A stretch of DNA of 64,000 bases from Streptomyces sp. 71268 (GTDB lineage Bacteria; Actinomycetota; Actinomycetes; Streptomycetales; Streptomycetaceae). How positions within the stretch are numbered: position 1 is the stretch's first letter; every line of letters begins with the position of its first letter. The stretch is taken from positions 5,301,001-5,365,000 of the forward strand of contig NZ_CP114200.1 of assembly GCF_029392895.1 (NCBI RefSeq), written 5' to 3'. This document shows positions 9,148 to 20,311 of this stretch, piece after piece. The notes beneath the pieces were generated by a model, which ran no database searches, had not been told where the DNA came from, and saw only the letters and a list, made by a program, of their open reading frames with translations. Position numbers and translations under genes: made by a program.

Positions 9148-9166
9148 CCGGCTCCCCCGGGTGGGT

Positions 9167-9172
9167 TACGTT
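9167..9172 (+). promoter_or_regulatory. -10 element of leaderless mazG promoter
   Basis: TACGTT fits TANNNT and ends 6 nt before GTG 9179. The purines next to the GTG are too close to serve as a ribosome binding site. Confidence 0.6.
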
Positions 9173-9178
9173 CGAGGG

Positions 9179-10288
9179 GTGAACGCTCCTCGAACGTCGG
9201 CCCCCCAGGCCGCCCCCGGCACCGGCCGACTCGTCCTGCTCACCACCACCCACCGGGTCGCGCCGGGCCTGTTGTCCTGGCCCGCGTGGCAGACGCTGCG
9301 CGCGGCGGACCGGGTGCTGTGCGCCGACGCGGACCACCCCCAACTCCCGTACCTGCGGGACGCGGGGATCGCCGTCGAGATCGCCGAGGCCGACGCCCGC
9401 ACCCTGGTGGCGTACTGCGTCGCCGACGCCCCCGCCGCCGCTGACGGTGGGGCGCATGCCGATGATCGGGCTCATGGCGACGATGAGGCCGAGGCGACCG
9501 CCGGCGGGCACACCGTCGTCGTGGTGACCTCGGCCGCCGGCGAGTCCGCCCTCACCAACGAGCTGGCCGCCCTCGCCGGCTCGGGCCGCGCCGCCGTGCC
9601 CGACCTGGAGCTGCTGCCCGGCTCGTACGACCTGCCCGGGGCGCGCCTCCTGGACCTGGTGCAGATCATGGACCAGATCCGGCTCGCCTGCCCGTGGAGC
9701 AGCCAGCGCACCCACCAGGACCTGGCCAAGTACGGCATCGAGGAGGCGTACGAGCTGGTCGAGGCCATCGAGGCCGGGGACCGCGACGAGCTGCGCGAGG
9801 AACTCGGCGACGTGCTGCTCCAGGTCGTCTTCCACGCCCGCGTCGCGCAGGACGACCCGGCGGAGCCGTTCGGCATCGACGACGTCGCGGCCACCATCGT
9901 GGACAAGCTGGTCCGCCGCCACCCGCACATCTTCGGCGACGCGACCGCGCGCACGCCCGAGGAGGTCAAGGAGCTGTGGCTACGGACCAAGGCGGTCGAG
10001 AAGCAGCGCGGCTCGGTCACCGAGGGCGTCCCGCTCGGTCAGCCCGCGCTCGCGCTGGCCGCCAAGCTCGCGCTGCGGGCCCGTAAGGCCGGCATCTCCG
10101 CGTTGCCCGAGGGCCCCGGTGTCGGCTACGAGCTGCTGGCGCTCGCGGCCCGCGCCGAGGCGGCGGGCATCGACCCCGAGACGGCGCTGCGGGCCGCCGC
10201 GCGCACCTACCGGGACGCGATCCGCGCGGCGGAGGAGTCCGACGGGCGGGCGTCGGGCGCCACGGGGGCCGGGGAGTCGGCTGAGTAG
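9179..10288 (+). CDS. mazG: Nucleoside triphosphate pyrophosphohydrolase MazG
   Basis: Hydrolyses non-canonical or excess NTPs to NMP and pyrophosphate in the cytosol. Residues ~1-150 are the actinobacterial N-terminal extension (LLTTTHRVAPGLLSWPAWQT). The MazG fold follows, with LVEAIEAGDRDELREELGDV (the EExxE/ExxD metal site) and PHIFGDATARTPEEVKELW. I start at GTG 9179 (369 aa), which has a TANNNT box 6 nt upstream; an in-frame GTG at 9161 would add six residues. An Asp/His/Ala-rich insert (~85-110) separates the two halves. It is convergent with the MFS gene, 30 nt apart. Confidence 0.92.
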   Translation: MNAPRTSAPQAAPGTGRLVLLTTTHRVAPGLLSWPAWQTLRAADRVLCADADHPQLPYLRDAGIAVEIAEADARTLVAYCVADAPAAADGGAHADDRAHGDDEAEATAGGHTVVVVTSAAGESALTNELAALAGSGRAAVPDLELLPGSYDLPGARLLDLVQIMDQIRLACPWSSQRTHQDLAKYGIEEAYELVEAIEAGDRDELREELGDVLLQVVFHARVAQDDPAEPFGIDDVAATIVDKLVRRHPHIFGDATARTPEEVKELWLRTKAVEKQRGSVTEGVPLGQPALALAAKLALRARKAGISALPEGPGVGYELLALAARAEAAGIDPETALRAAARTYRDAIRAAEESDGRASGATGAGESAE

Positions 10289-10318
10289 CCGCCGCCCGGG
10301 CCCGCGCGGCGCCGCCCG

Positions 10319-11803
10319 TTACGGGCTCGGCGCGGCGGCCCGGGGCGCGGGCGGTGCCGCGAGGAGCAGCGCGCCGGCCGCGAGGGCCGCGCCCGCCACG
10401 CAGGTCGCCGGCCAGCCGCCCGCGGCCCACACGCCCGACGTGATCGCCGACCCCGCCGCGCCGCCGGCGAAGTAGCTGCTCATGTAGGCGGAGTTGAGCC
10501 GGTTACGGGCCTCGGGGCGCACCGCGTACACCAGGTTCTGGTTGCTGATGTGGACGCCCTGCACGGCCAGGTCCAGGGTCAGCACGCCGAGCAGCAGCGC
10601 GGCCACCGCCCACGGGCCGCCGGGGCCCGCGGCGAGCAGCGGCCCCCAGGAGAGCAGCAACAGCAGCGCGCCGACGCGGCTCACCTGGTGGGCCAGGCCA
10701 CGGTCGGCCAGCCGGCCGCTGATCGAGGCGACGAGGGAGCTGGCCGCCCCCACCAGGCCGAGGAGTCCGATCGCCGAGTCGGACCAGCGGTAGTCGGGCC
10801 CGGAGAGCAGAAAGGTCATCGCGGTCCACAGGACGCTGAACGAGCCGAACGTCAGCGCCCCGATCGCCGCCCGCCGCCGCAGTACCGGCTCCTGCCCGAG
10901 CAGCGCGGCCGTCGAGCGCAGCAGCGCCGGGTAGCGGAGCGTGGAGGTGGGCCGCAGCCGGGGCAGGTAGCGGTGGAGCAGCACCGCGAGAATCGCCATC
11001 AGGGTGGCGTTGACCCAGTAGACGGTGCGCCAGCCACCGAGGTCGGCCAGCACGCCGGCCGCCGTGCGGGCCAGCAGGATGCCGAGCAGCAGCCCGGACA
11101 TGACGGTGCCCACGGTGCGCCCGCGCTCGTGCGGCGCGGCGAGGGTGGCCGCGTACGGGACGACGACCTGGGCCGCGACCGAGGTGAAGCCGGTCAGAGC
11201 GGTGCCGACGAGGAGCAGGACCCCGTTCGGGGCGCTGGCGGTCACGGTGAGGAAGGCGGCGGTGGCCGCGGTGAGGCCGACCGCGAGCCGCCGCCGCTCG
11301 ACCAGGTCACCGAGCGGGACCAGCAGGACCAGGCCGAGCCCGTAGCCCACCTGGGCCACCGTGACCACGAGCGCGGCCAGCGAGGAGCCGAGGCCCAGGT
11401 CGTCGCCGATGGTGTCGAGGAGGGGCTGGGCGAAGTAGTTGCCCGCCACGGACAGGCCGGCCGCCACCGACATCAGCAGCAACAGGCCGCGCCCGACGCC
11501 CGGCGCGCCCGCCTCCGGCTCGGCGCCGCCCGGCCCGTCGCCGCCTGAACCGGCCGCGTCCCGCACGGTGCCTCCCGTCCCGGCCGCTCGCGACCCGTCC
11601 TCGCGCGGTCCGCTCCCGTGCGACCCGGTCGCGTGTGACCCGCTTCCGCGCGCCCCGGTCGCGGGCGGCTTGGCCGCGTGTGACCCGCTTCCGCGCGCCC
11701 CGGACGCGTGGGTCTCGCTTCCGCGCGTCCCGGTCGCGGGCGGCCTGGCCGCGTCCGGCGCCGTCCTCCGTACGCCGTCGTCCCGCATGTTCTCCTCCGC
11801 CAT
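10319..11803 (-). CDS. MFS transporter with repetitive N-terminal extension
   Basis: A 494-residue 12-span major facilitator, probably a drug or sugar exporter of the arabinose-efflux type (PLGDLVERRRL is the loop 2-3 motif; VTVAQVGYGLGLVLLVPLGD). The first ~95 residues are cytosolic low complexity built from repeats of GSGSHA/TGxRGS, encoded by imperfect DNA repeats near 11630-11750. ATG 11803 heads the longest frame; ATG 11788 has GGAGGAG directly upstream and could be used instead. It diverges from the DUF6479 gene. Substrate cannot be told. Confidence 0.87.
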   Translation of the reverse strand: MAEENMRDDGVRRTAPDAARPPATGTRGSETHASGARGSGSHAAKPPATGARGSGSHATGSHGSGPREDGSRAAGTGGTVRDAAGSGGDGPGGAEPEAGAPGVGRGLLLLMSVAAGLSVAGNYFAQPLLDTIGDDLGLGSSLAALVVTVAQVGYGLGLVLLVPLGDLVERRRLAVGLTAATAAFLTVTASAPNGVLLLVGTALTGFTSVAAQVVVPYAATLAAPHERGRTVGTVMSGLLLGILLARTAAGVLADLGGWRTVYWVNATLMAILAVLLHRYLPRLRPTSTLRYPALLRSTAALLGQEPVLRRRAAIGALTFGSFSVLWTAMTFLLSGPDYRWSDSAIGLLGLVGAASSLVASISGRLADRGLAHQVSRVGALLLLLSWGPLLAAGPGGPWAVAALLLGVLTLDLAVQGVHISNQNLVYAVRPEARNRLNSAYMSSYFAGGAAGSAITSGVWAAGGWPATCVAGAALAAGALLLAAPPAPRAAAPSP

Positions 11804-12039
11804 CCTCGCCGCGCGCCTCCTGTCGGGCCGGTCGTGCCCCGCGCGTCGGGGCGCGGCGCCCGCCCGACCCTCCCCCGACGAGCACGGGGGCGTCCAGCGC
11901 TTAATCGCCCCGTCCGTCCTGCTCGCCGACGGTGGCCGGGGCGCCCGGGAGCCGCGTGCGGGCGGGGGAACCCGAGGCGCGTGCGCCGTTTTGTCCAGTT
12001 GGGCCGACTGAGCACGGACAAGAGGGGTACCCGTGGCCC

Positions 12040-12489
12040 ATGAACATCCAGAGCATGGCCCCCACCACCGGTTATCCGACGGGCTCGGCCTCCGACGTGG
12101 TCGTCGAGCTCGCCGTCAAACGCGACCACCTGGTCGGCATCGCGCCCTTCGTGGCCGGGCTCGCCGTCGTCGCCGTGCTGATCCTGGCCGTGGTCTACGG
12201 TCTCCGCCGTCGAGACCGCGAGCCGCCGCCCCCGCAGGAGCCCCAGCGGCGCTCCGGCGCGTGGGAGACCTCCGAAGAACACCGCTCCGGCCACTGCCCA
12301 CCGGACCACGGCCCCGGCCACCAGGAGGGTGAGGAGACCGGCTACGAAACCCAGCATCGGGTGCCGGACGAGGTGCCGAAGCACGACGGGCGGCACCGGA
12401 TGATGCCGTACGAGTTCAAGGACCACGGCAACGAGGGCACCAGGCCCGCCCGCGAGGGCGAGTACACCGGCCGGCGCCGCCGCAAGTAA
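12040..12489 (+). CDS. DUF6479 family single-span membrane protein
   Basis: A 149-residue protein with a short outside N-terminus (MNIQSMAPTTG), one membrane span (VGIAPFVAGLAVVAVLILAV), then the basic stop RRRDREPPPPQEPQRRS and a long hydrophilic cytosolic tail rich in His, Glu and Arg. This layout and the PPPPQEPQRRSGAWE block are what I recall for DUF6479, a Streptomyces family of unknown role. ATG 12040 was chosen because coding character and the family start there. GAGGGG at 12022-12027 is somewhat far (12 nt). Confidence 0.8.
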   Translation: MNIQSMAPTTGYPTGSASDVVVELAVKRDHLVGIAPFVAGLAVVAVLILAVVYGLRRRDREPPPPQEPQRRSGAWETSEEHRSGHCPPDHGPGHQEGEETGYETQHRVPDEVPKHDGRHRMMPYEFKDHGNEGTRPAREGEYTGRRRRK

Positions 12490-12563
12490 CCCGCCGCTCC
12501 GCCGCCCCTTCGCCCGGCCGCCCCGGCGCCGCGCCACCGCGCCGGGGGCCGGCGCGGGGCGAG

Positions 12564-12569
12564 TAGCGT
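12564..12569 (+). promoter_or_regulatory. -10 element of possible leaderless P450 promoter
   Basis: TAGCGT (TANNNT) lies 6 nt before GTG 12576. The intervening GGAGG touches the start codon, too close to work as a Shine-Dalgarno site. Confidence 0.5.
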
Positions 12570-12575
12570 CGGAGG

Positions 12576-14150
12576 GTGCCCGAAGAAACCGCTCCCCGCC
12601 CGCCGGCCCCGACCTGCCCGCTGGCCCAGACCCCCGACCAGACCGCCGCGCGGGCCGCCGCCCACCACCCGCTCACCGACCCGCCGGCCCACGAGCCGCT
12701 GCCCGGCGGGGCGGCGCCCGACGCCCCCGGGCACCGCCCACCAGGCCCGCACACCCCCGAGTCGGACGCGTCCGGCTCAGCCGGACCGGGCTCAGAGGCG
12801 CCGGGCTCACGGTCGCCCGGCCCAGGGGCGCCCGGCTCAGGGGCGCCGGGCTCGGCCGGGTCGGGCCCGGCCGCGCCGGAGGCGGGCGCGTCGGGGGTCG
12901 GCGTGCCGCCGATGCCGCCGCTGTTCACGTGGGAGTTCGCCAGCGACCCGTACCCCGCGTACGCCTGGCTGCGCGAGCACGCCCCCGTCCACAAGACCAC
13001 GCTGCCCAGCGGCGTCGAGGCGTGGCTCGTGACGCGGTACGCCGACGCCAGGCGGGTGCTGGCCGATCCGCGGCTGTCGAAGAACCCGCTGCGGCACAGC
13101 GCCGCCGCGCACGCCAAGGGACGGGTCGGCATTCCGGGGGAGCGCGGCGCCGACCTGATGACGCACCTGCTCAACATCGACCCGCCGGACCACACGCGGC
13201 TGCGCCGGCTGGTCTCCACCGCGTTCACACCGCGCCGCGCCGCCGAGTTCGCGCCGCGCGTGCGGGAGCTGACCGACCAGTTGATCGACGCGTTCGCCGA
13301 GCGCGGCAGCGCCGACCTGATCCACGAGTTCGCCTTCCCGCTCCCCATCTACGCCATCTGCGACATGCTCGGCGTCCCGCCCGAGGACCAGGACGACTTC
13401 CGGGACTGGGCGGGCATGATGATCCGGCACGGCGGCGGCCCGCGCGGCGGCGTGGCCCGCGCGGTGAGGAAGATCCGCGACTACCTCGCCGACCTCATCC
13501 ACCGCAAGCGCGAGAACCTGGGCGACGACCTGATCTCCGGGCTCATCAGGGCCAGCGACCACGGCGAGCACCTGACCGAGAACGAGGCCGCGGCCATGTG
13601 CTTCGTCCTCCTGTTCGCCGGGTTCGAGACGACCATCAACCTCATCGGCAACGGCACCCTGGCCCTGCTGCGCCACCCCGCCGAGCGGGCCAGGCTCCAG
13701 GCCGCGCTGGCCACGGGGGACACCACGCTCCTGGACACCGGCGTGGAGGAGCTGCTGCGGTACGACGGGCCGGTCGAGCTGGCGACCTGGCGGTTCGCCA
13801 CCGCGCCACTGACCATCGACGGGCAGCACGTCGCGACGGGCGAACCGGTCCTGGTGGTGCTCGCCGCCGCCGACCGCGACCCGCGCCGCTTCCCCGACCC
13901 CGACCGGCTCGACCTCTCCCGCCGCGACAACCAGCACCTGGGCTACGGCCACGGCATCCACTACTGCGTGGGCGCCCCGCTGGCCCGCATCGAGGCGCGC
14001 ACCGCGATCGGCACCCTGCTGACCCGGCTGCCCGACCTCCGGTTGGACGCCGACCCGGACGAACTGCGCTGGCGCGGCGGCCTCATCATGCGCGGCCTGC
14101 GCACCCTGCCGGTCACCTTCACCCCACCCGGCGCTCCGGCCTCCTCTTAG
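12576..14150 (+). CDS. Cytochrome P450
   Basis: A heme monooxygenase of bacterial class I, needing ferredoxin and reductase not present here. Visible marks are the I-helix LLFAGFETTINLIGNG, K-helix EELLRYDGPVE (ExxR), and heme-ligand loop GYGHGIHYCVGAPLAR with the Cys thiolate. The P450 core begins near residue 112 (MPPLFTWEFASDPYPAY). The ~107 residues before it are a Pro/Gly/Ser/Ala repeat region unlike normal P450 N-termini. In-frame starts at GTG 12903 and ATG 12912 would give an ordinary ~415-residue enzyme, while the promoter-like box favours GTG 12576. CYP107-like by look; substrate unknown. Confidence 0.92.
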   Translation: MPEETAPRPPAPTCPLAQTPDQTAARAAAHHPLTDPPAHEPLPGGAAPDAPGHRPPGPHTPESDASGSAGPGSEAPGSRSPGPGAPGSGAPGSAGSGPAAPEAGASGVGVPPMPPLFTWEFASDPYPAYAWLREHAPVHKTTLPSGVEAWLVTRYADARRVLADPRLSKNPLRHSAAAHAKGRVGIPGERGADLMTHLLNIDPPDHTRLRRLVSTAFTPRRAAEFAPRVRELTDQLIDAFAERGSADLIHEFAFPLPIYAICDMLGVPPEDQDDFRDWAGMMIRHGGGPRGGVARAVRKIRDYLADLIHRKRENLGDDLISGLIRASDHGEHLTENEAAAMCFVLLFAGFETTINLIGNGTLALLRHPAERARLQAALATGDTTLLDTGVEELLRYDGPVELATWRFATAPLTIDGQHVATGEPVLVVLAAADRDPRRFPDPDRLDLSRRDNQHLGYGHGIHYCVGAPLARIEARTAIGTLLTRLPDLRLDADPDELRWRGGLIMRGLRTLPVTFTPPGAPASS

Positions 14151-14235
14151 TACGGCGACCCGCGACCGGGACCTCCTCCTGGTACGGCGGCCCGCGCGGG
14201 CGGCCTCCCCTTAGTACGGCGGCCCGCGCGGGCCG
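14132..14235. repeat. Direct repeats after the P450 gene
   Basis: Three imperfect copies of the pattern CCTCCxCTTAGTACGGCGxC run from the end of the P450 gene into the gap, the first containing its TAG stop. Duplications in this gap probably arose by slippage. Confidence 0.6.
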
Positions 14236-14695
14236 ACTCCAGCGGCGTCGGCCTCCAACGGGGGCCTCCAGCGAGGTGACCTCCAGCCGGGCCGGGCCCG
14301 TGCGGTCGGCTACGTAGGGCGCGTACGGCGATGGGAGGAGGCGCCGTTGACGCGCCCGGGTGCCGGAAAGGGGCGGTGGGCGCCCCGTGCGCCGGCCGTT
14401 CGACGTGCCGGGCAGCGCGACGCCGACCGCCACTGCCGACCCCGCGCGCCCCGTGCCCCGTTCCTGACCTCCCGCGCCCCTCGGTACGGCCGCGCGCCGG
14501 GCCTTCGGCCGGCCGCCCGCGAGCGCGTTACGGCCCTGTGCTAGAGGGGCGGGCAAACGGGCGCGCACATCCGCGAACTGACGTACCGTCAGAGGTGTGA
14601 TCGCCGCGTGACCTCCGCTACATCAGCTTGTGACGGTCCCGGGCCGGCAGTATGTTCGACCGTCAAAATCTGCCGCCAACCTGAGAGGCCACCGC
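14151..14695. other. Intergenic region upstream of LysM transglycosylase
   Basis: 545 bases. It holds the direct repeats above, GC-rich non-coding sequence (14240-14540) and the 15-bp palindrome at 14578-14592. No gene with proper codon bias was seen. Confidence 0.55.
14578..14592. promoter_or_regulatory. Palindrome resembling a TetR-type operator
   Basis: CTGACG-TAC-CGTCAG is a perfect 6+3+6 dyad. TGACG-N3-CGTCA resembles streptomycete TetR-family operators. It lies 104 nt before the transglycosylase ATG, with no TetR gene in the window. Confidence 0.4.
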
Positions 14696-15811
14696 ATGCG
14701 ATCCGGCAACGGCAAACATCGCCGCCCCCGTCAGGCCCCGGCCATCGTCGTCGCCGCGGGGGTGACCGGCGCGGGAATCGCCCTCCCGCTGCTCGGCGCC
14801 ACCAGCGCCGGCGCCGCCGACACGGCCACCTGGGACCGCGTTGCCGAGTGCGAGAGCGGGGGCACCTGGAGCGCCAACGAGGGCAACGGGCGCTACGGCG
14901 GCCTCGGCCTGAGCCTGGACGCCTGGCAGCTCTACGGCGGCACGGACCACGCGCCCCGTCCGGACCTGGCCAGCCGCGCGCAGCAGATAGCCATCGCCCA
15001 GACGATCCTGTCCGAGCGCGGCCCCGTGGCGTGGAACGACTGCGCGCAGACGGCCGGCCTGACCGAGGACGGCGAGATCCCGGACGTCAACCCCGGCGAC
15101 CCCAGCCACGACGACCGGGGCACCGACCGGGGCGACTACGGCCACGCCCCGAGCCCGAAGCCGGACGCGACCCCGGACGCGAAGCCCACCCCGGACGACG
15201 CCAAGCCGACCCCGACCGACGAGCGGGGCCCGGACGCCGAGTCGACGCCGGACGCCACGCCAGCCCAGGACAAGGCGCCCAGCCGGGGCGGCGAGCCCAG
15301 CCCCGACGCGTCCGCGCCCAGCGACGACGCGGAGCCCGCCGGGACGCCCCGTACCACCCCGAGCCCGAACCGGGGCGAGGAGCGGCCCGCCGACCGAGGC
15401 GAGGCCGGGCGCGAGACGCCCGACGCGCCGCGTGGCGACGGGGAGCGGCCCGGCGCCGGCGAGGGGGCGCGCGAGGACGGCGCGGGCACCGGCAAGCACC
15501 GCGGCGAGCCCCGCGAGGAGCCCGCCGACGCCCCGGGCCGCCCCGACGGCCGGGACGACGACCGACAGCGCCCCGAGGGCCGGCACGCCGACCGCAGCGA
15601 GCGCGGGCGCGTGGGCGACCGGTCGGACGGGGAGACGCGGAGTGAGCACCGGGTCCGGTCCGGTGACACGCTGTGGGCGATCGCCGAGCAGCACGAGACG
15701 CCGGGCGGTTGGCCGGCGCTCTACGAGGCCAACGAGAGCGTCATCGGGGACGACCCCGACCTGATCCTGCCCGGCCAGAAGCTCGACCTGGAGGCCACGG
15801 CGGACCGCTGA
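14696..15811 (+). CDS. Resuscitation-promoting-factor-like transglycosylase with LysM
   Basis: A 371-residue secreted muralytic enzyme that would cleave the MurNAc-GlcNAc bond and help spore germination or growth resumption. Signal peptide 1-41 ends ATSAGA|ADT; the Rpf domain ~42-120 has ECESGGTWSANEGNGRYGG with the catalytic Glu ~53. A long Pro/Asp/Lys/Arg/Glu-rich linker of ~190 residues leads to a C-terminal LysM domain (HRVRSGDTLWAIAEQHETPG, then DLILPGQKLDL). ATG 14696 has GAGAGG 7 nt upstream. It precedes rpfA in tandem but lacks the c-di-AMP riboswitch. The linker is much longer than in rpfA. Confidence 0.9.
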   Translation: MRSGNGKHRRPRQAPAIVVAAGVTGAGIALPLLGATSAGAADTATWDRVAECESGGTWSANEGNGRYGGLGLSLDAWQLYGGTDHAPRPDLASRAQQIAIAQTILSERGPVAWNDCAQTAGLTEDGEIPDVNPGDPSHDDRGTDRGDYGHAPSPKPDATPDAKPTPDDAKPTPTDERGPDAESTPDATPAQDKAPSRGGEPSPDASAPSDDAEPAGTPRTTPSPNRGEERPADRGEAGRETPDAPRGDGERPGAGEGAREDGAGTGKHRGEPREEPADAPGRPDGRDDDRQRPEGRHADRSERGRVGDRSDGETRSEHRVRSGDTLWAIAEQHETPGGWPALYEANESVIGDDPDLILPGQKLDLEATADR

Positions 15812-16049
15812 TCGGTCGTCACTTTGGGTGTTTCACCCAGGTGTGCACCGATTCGCGAAAGTGAGACATGGGTCTCGTTCGATCTCCGGCGTGTCGTGCT
15901 TGTCCGTCCATCAGGTGCACTGTCTGACCTGCGGTGATGTGATTTTCTTGCGGGTAAACCCCACTGACTTTCCAGGGATGTTGGGGTTTGAGCACCCCGG
16001 GGATCTGTGATTACGGTCTTCATCGCTCGCCACCGCGGGCGCCACTGGT
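15812..16049. other. Promoter region of rpfA, low GC
   Basis: About 240 bases of clearly lower GC than the surroundings. It carries a small dyad (TGGGTG-TTT-CACCCA near 15824-15838) and an inverted repeat GAGAC-ATGG-GTCTC at 15863-15876. I recall that rpfA is activated by the cAMP receptor protein in S. coelicolor, but I could not find a clean TGTGA-N6-TCACA site here. Confidence 0.5.
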
Positions 16050-16241
16050 CGTCACGCCGAATCCTGCCGGCGGCCGGGGGGAACCGACGCGTCAAGCGCC
16101 GAAGGCAGGAGCGGGGGAACCACAGGTAAGTGCCGGACGGTCCGTGAAACGAGGGGGCTGAACGGCTTGGGGTGAAGCCGCGGGAAACCGCGGCCGGGCA
16201 ACTCACAGTCCGAACCCGACAGCTCACCTCGTAGGCGTCGG
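16050..16241 (+). ncRNA. c-di-AMP riboswitch (ydaO/yuaA type)
   Basis: Conserved ydaO blocks can be read in order: GGGGGGAACCGACGCG, AAGCGCCGAAGGCAGGAGCG, GGGGGAACCACAGG, GGGGTGAAGCCGCGGGAAAC, CGGGCAACTCACAGTCCGAA and CCCGACAGCTCACCTCGTAG. It ends just before the rpfA start. This class binds cyclic di-AMP and is known upstream of rpf and other wall-hydrolase genes in actinobacteria. Binding is expected to reduce expression, possibly by forming a terminator; no T-rich terminator is obvious here. Boundaries are approximate. Confidence 0.9.
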
Positions 16242-16254
16242 TGAGGAAACCAAC

Positions 16255-18832
<2,578 letters not shown>

Positions 18833-18882
18833 GCCGGGCCGCGCCGCGCCCACCGCACGGCGAGCCCACCGCTTTTCCGTCC

Positions 18883-18917
18883 GTCCCCGGCCCCGGTCCC
18901 GTACCGTGGCCGGGGAC
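18883..18917 (+). terminator. Hairpin after eno
   Basis: GTCCCCGGCC (18883-18892) and GGCCGGGGAC (18908-18917) pair over 10 bp around a 15-nt loop, 50 nt after the stop codon. Confidence 0.55.
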
Positions 18918-19077
18918 GCACGTGTGTGCTGGCGGCGCGCGTTCGGCGGCCGGCGCACGCCGACCGACCAGGCGCACCCGTCCGAGCGCGCCCGGCTGAC
19001 CGGTTGACGACGGCTGACCGCCGTCGTACGGCCGCTGACGGCCGCTCACGGACGACCTACGGACGAAGGGGTAAGAC

Positions 19078-19548
19078 GTGCCCGCGGACCGGTTCTCCAC
19101 CGCGACCAGGCTGAGGGCGCTCGGCGAGAACGCCGCGGCCCGGGTCTACCGGGCCCGCACCCGGGCCAGGCCGCCCCGCCGCGGCCGGCTCACCGGCCGC
19201 GCCGCGCTCCTCGCGCTCGTCGTCTGCTCGCTCGTCGTCGCGCTCGCGTACCCGATACGGCAGTACGTGTCGCAGCGCTCCGACATCGCCGACCAGCGCC
19301 GGCAGGCCGAGCGGATCCGTGAGGACGTCGAGCGGCTGCGCGACCGCAAGGCCCGCCTCGAGGACCCCGCGTATGTCGAGCGCCTGGCCCGCGAGCACCT
19401 GCACTACCTGCGCCCCGGCGAGACCGGGTACAGCATGCTGGGCCCGGGCGACGACGACGCCGAGCGCTCCGACGAGGACCGCTCCGCCGACCAGCCCTGG
19501 TACGGCAACCTGTGGGGCGAGGTCGACACGGCCGACGCCCAGCGCTGA
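19078..19548 (+). CDS. divIC: Septum formation initiator DivIC/FtsB family
   Basis: A 156-residue bitopic membrane protein of the divisome. Basic cytosolic N-terminus (RARTRARPPRRGR), one span (ALLALVVCSLVVALAYPI), then an outside coiled coil (DIADQRRQAERIREDVERLR) and the conserved AREHLHYLRPGETGY. The tail is acidic. In Streptomyces, DivIC supports sporulation septation with FtsL and FtsQ and is not essential for growth. GTG 19078 has AAGGGG at good spacing. Downstream are DUF501 and ppx genes, the usual order. Confidence 0.93.
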   Translation: MPADRFSTATRLRALGENAAARVYRARTRARPPRRGRLTGRAALLALVVCSLVVALAYPIRQYVSQRSDIADQRRQAERIREDVERLRDRKARLEDPAYVERLAREHLHYLRPGETGYSMLGPGDDDAERSDEDRSADQPWYGNLWGEVDTADAQR

Positions 19549-19696
19549 CCCACGGCGCCGGCCACCCCTCCCGTAACCCGCCCCACCACACCTGCCACGC
19601 CGCACCAGCCACCCCGTACCCGCCCCACCCGCCACCTCCGCCGCGCCCGTCGCATCCGGCGCGGCGGCCCGACGAACCGAAGAGAACCCTGCTCGC

Positions 19697-20311
19697 ATGG
19701 AAACGCCCCCTCCGCAGACCGCACCCGCCGCCCCGACCGACGCGGACGTCGCCGCCGTCGGTGACCAGCTCGGCCGGGTCCCGCGCGGCCTGCGCGCGAT
19801 CGCCCACCGCTGCCCGTGCGGCAACCCGGACGTCGTCGAGACCGCGCCCCGGCTGCCGGACGGCACGCCGTTCCCGACGCTGTACTACCTGACCTGCCCG
19901 CGCGCCGCCTCCGCCATCGGCACGCTGGAGGCCGAGGGCGTCATGAAGGAGATGACGGCGCGGCTGGCCACCGACCCGGAGCTGGCCGCCGCCTACCGCG
20001 CGGCCCACGAGGACTACATCGCCCGCCGGGACGCCGTCGAGGTCCTGGAGAACTTCCCGAGCGCCGGCGGCATGCCCGACCGAGTCAAGTGCCTGCACGT
20101 CCTCGTCGGCCACTCGCTGGCCGCCGGCCCCGGCGTGAACCCGCTGGGCGACGAGGCGATCGCGCTGCTGCCCGAGTGGTGGCGCAAGGGCCCGTGCGTC
20201 ACCCCGTGCGCCGACGGCGGCACCCGCGACTCCGCGGCGTCCGCGAACCCCGGCACCGCCGGAGCCGATGCCGGTGCCGATGCCGAAGCCCCCGAAGGAG
20301 ACCGCGAGTGA
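19697..20311 (+). CDS. DUF501 domain protein
   Basis: A 204-residue cytosolic protein of unknown biochemical function. The DUF501 core covers ~15-160, with VPRGLRAIAHRCPCGNPDVV, TPFPTLYYLTCPRAASAIGT and DRVKCLHVLVGHSLAAGPGV, where Cys and His residues could bind metal. The C-terminal ~30 residues are Ala/Gly/Asp-rich. Its stop overlaps the GTG of the exopolyphosphatase gene, so both are translationally coupled. The divIC-DUF501-ppx order is widely conserved in actinobacteria, suggesting a link to envelope or phosphate metabolism. Confidence 0.93.
   Translation: METPPPQTAPAAPTDADVAAVGDQLGRVPRGLRAIAHRCPCGNPDVVETAPRLPDGTPFPTLYYLTCPRAASAIGTLEAEGVMKEMTARLATDPELAAAYRAAHEDYIARRDAVEVLENFPSAGGMPDRVKCLHVLVGHSLAAGPGVNPLGDEAIALLPEWWRKGPCVTPCADGGTRDSAASANPGTAGADAGADAEAPEGDRE

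Noticed and set aside
15861..15880. CRP (cAMP receptor) site upstream of rpfA
   Set aside because: Only a GAGAC/GTCTC dyad is present; it does not fit TGTGA-N6-TCACA.
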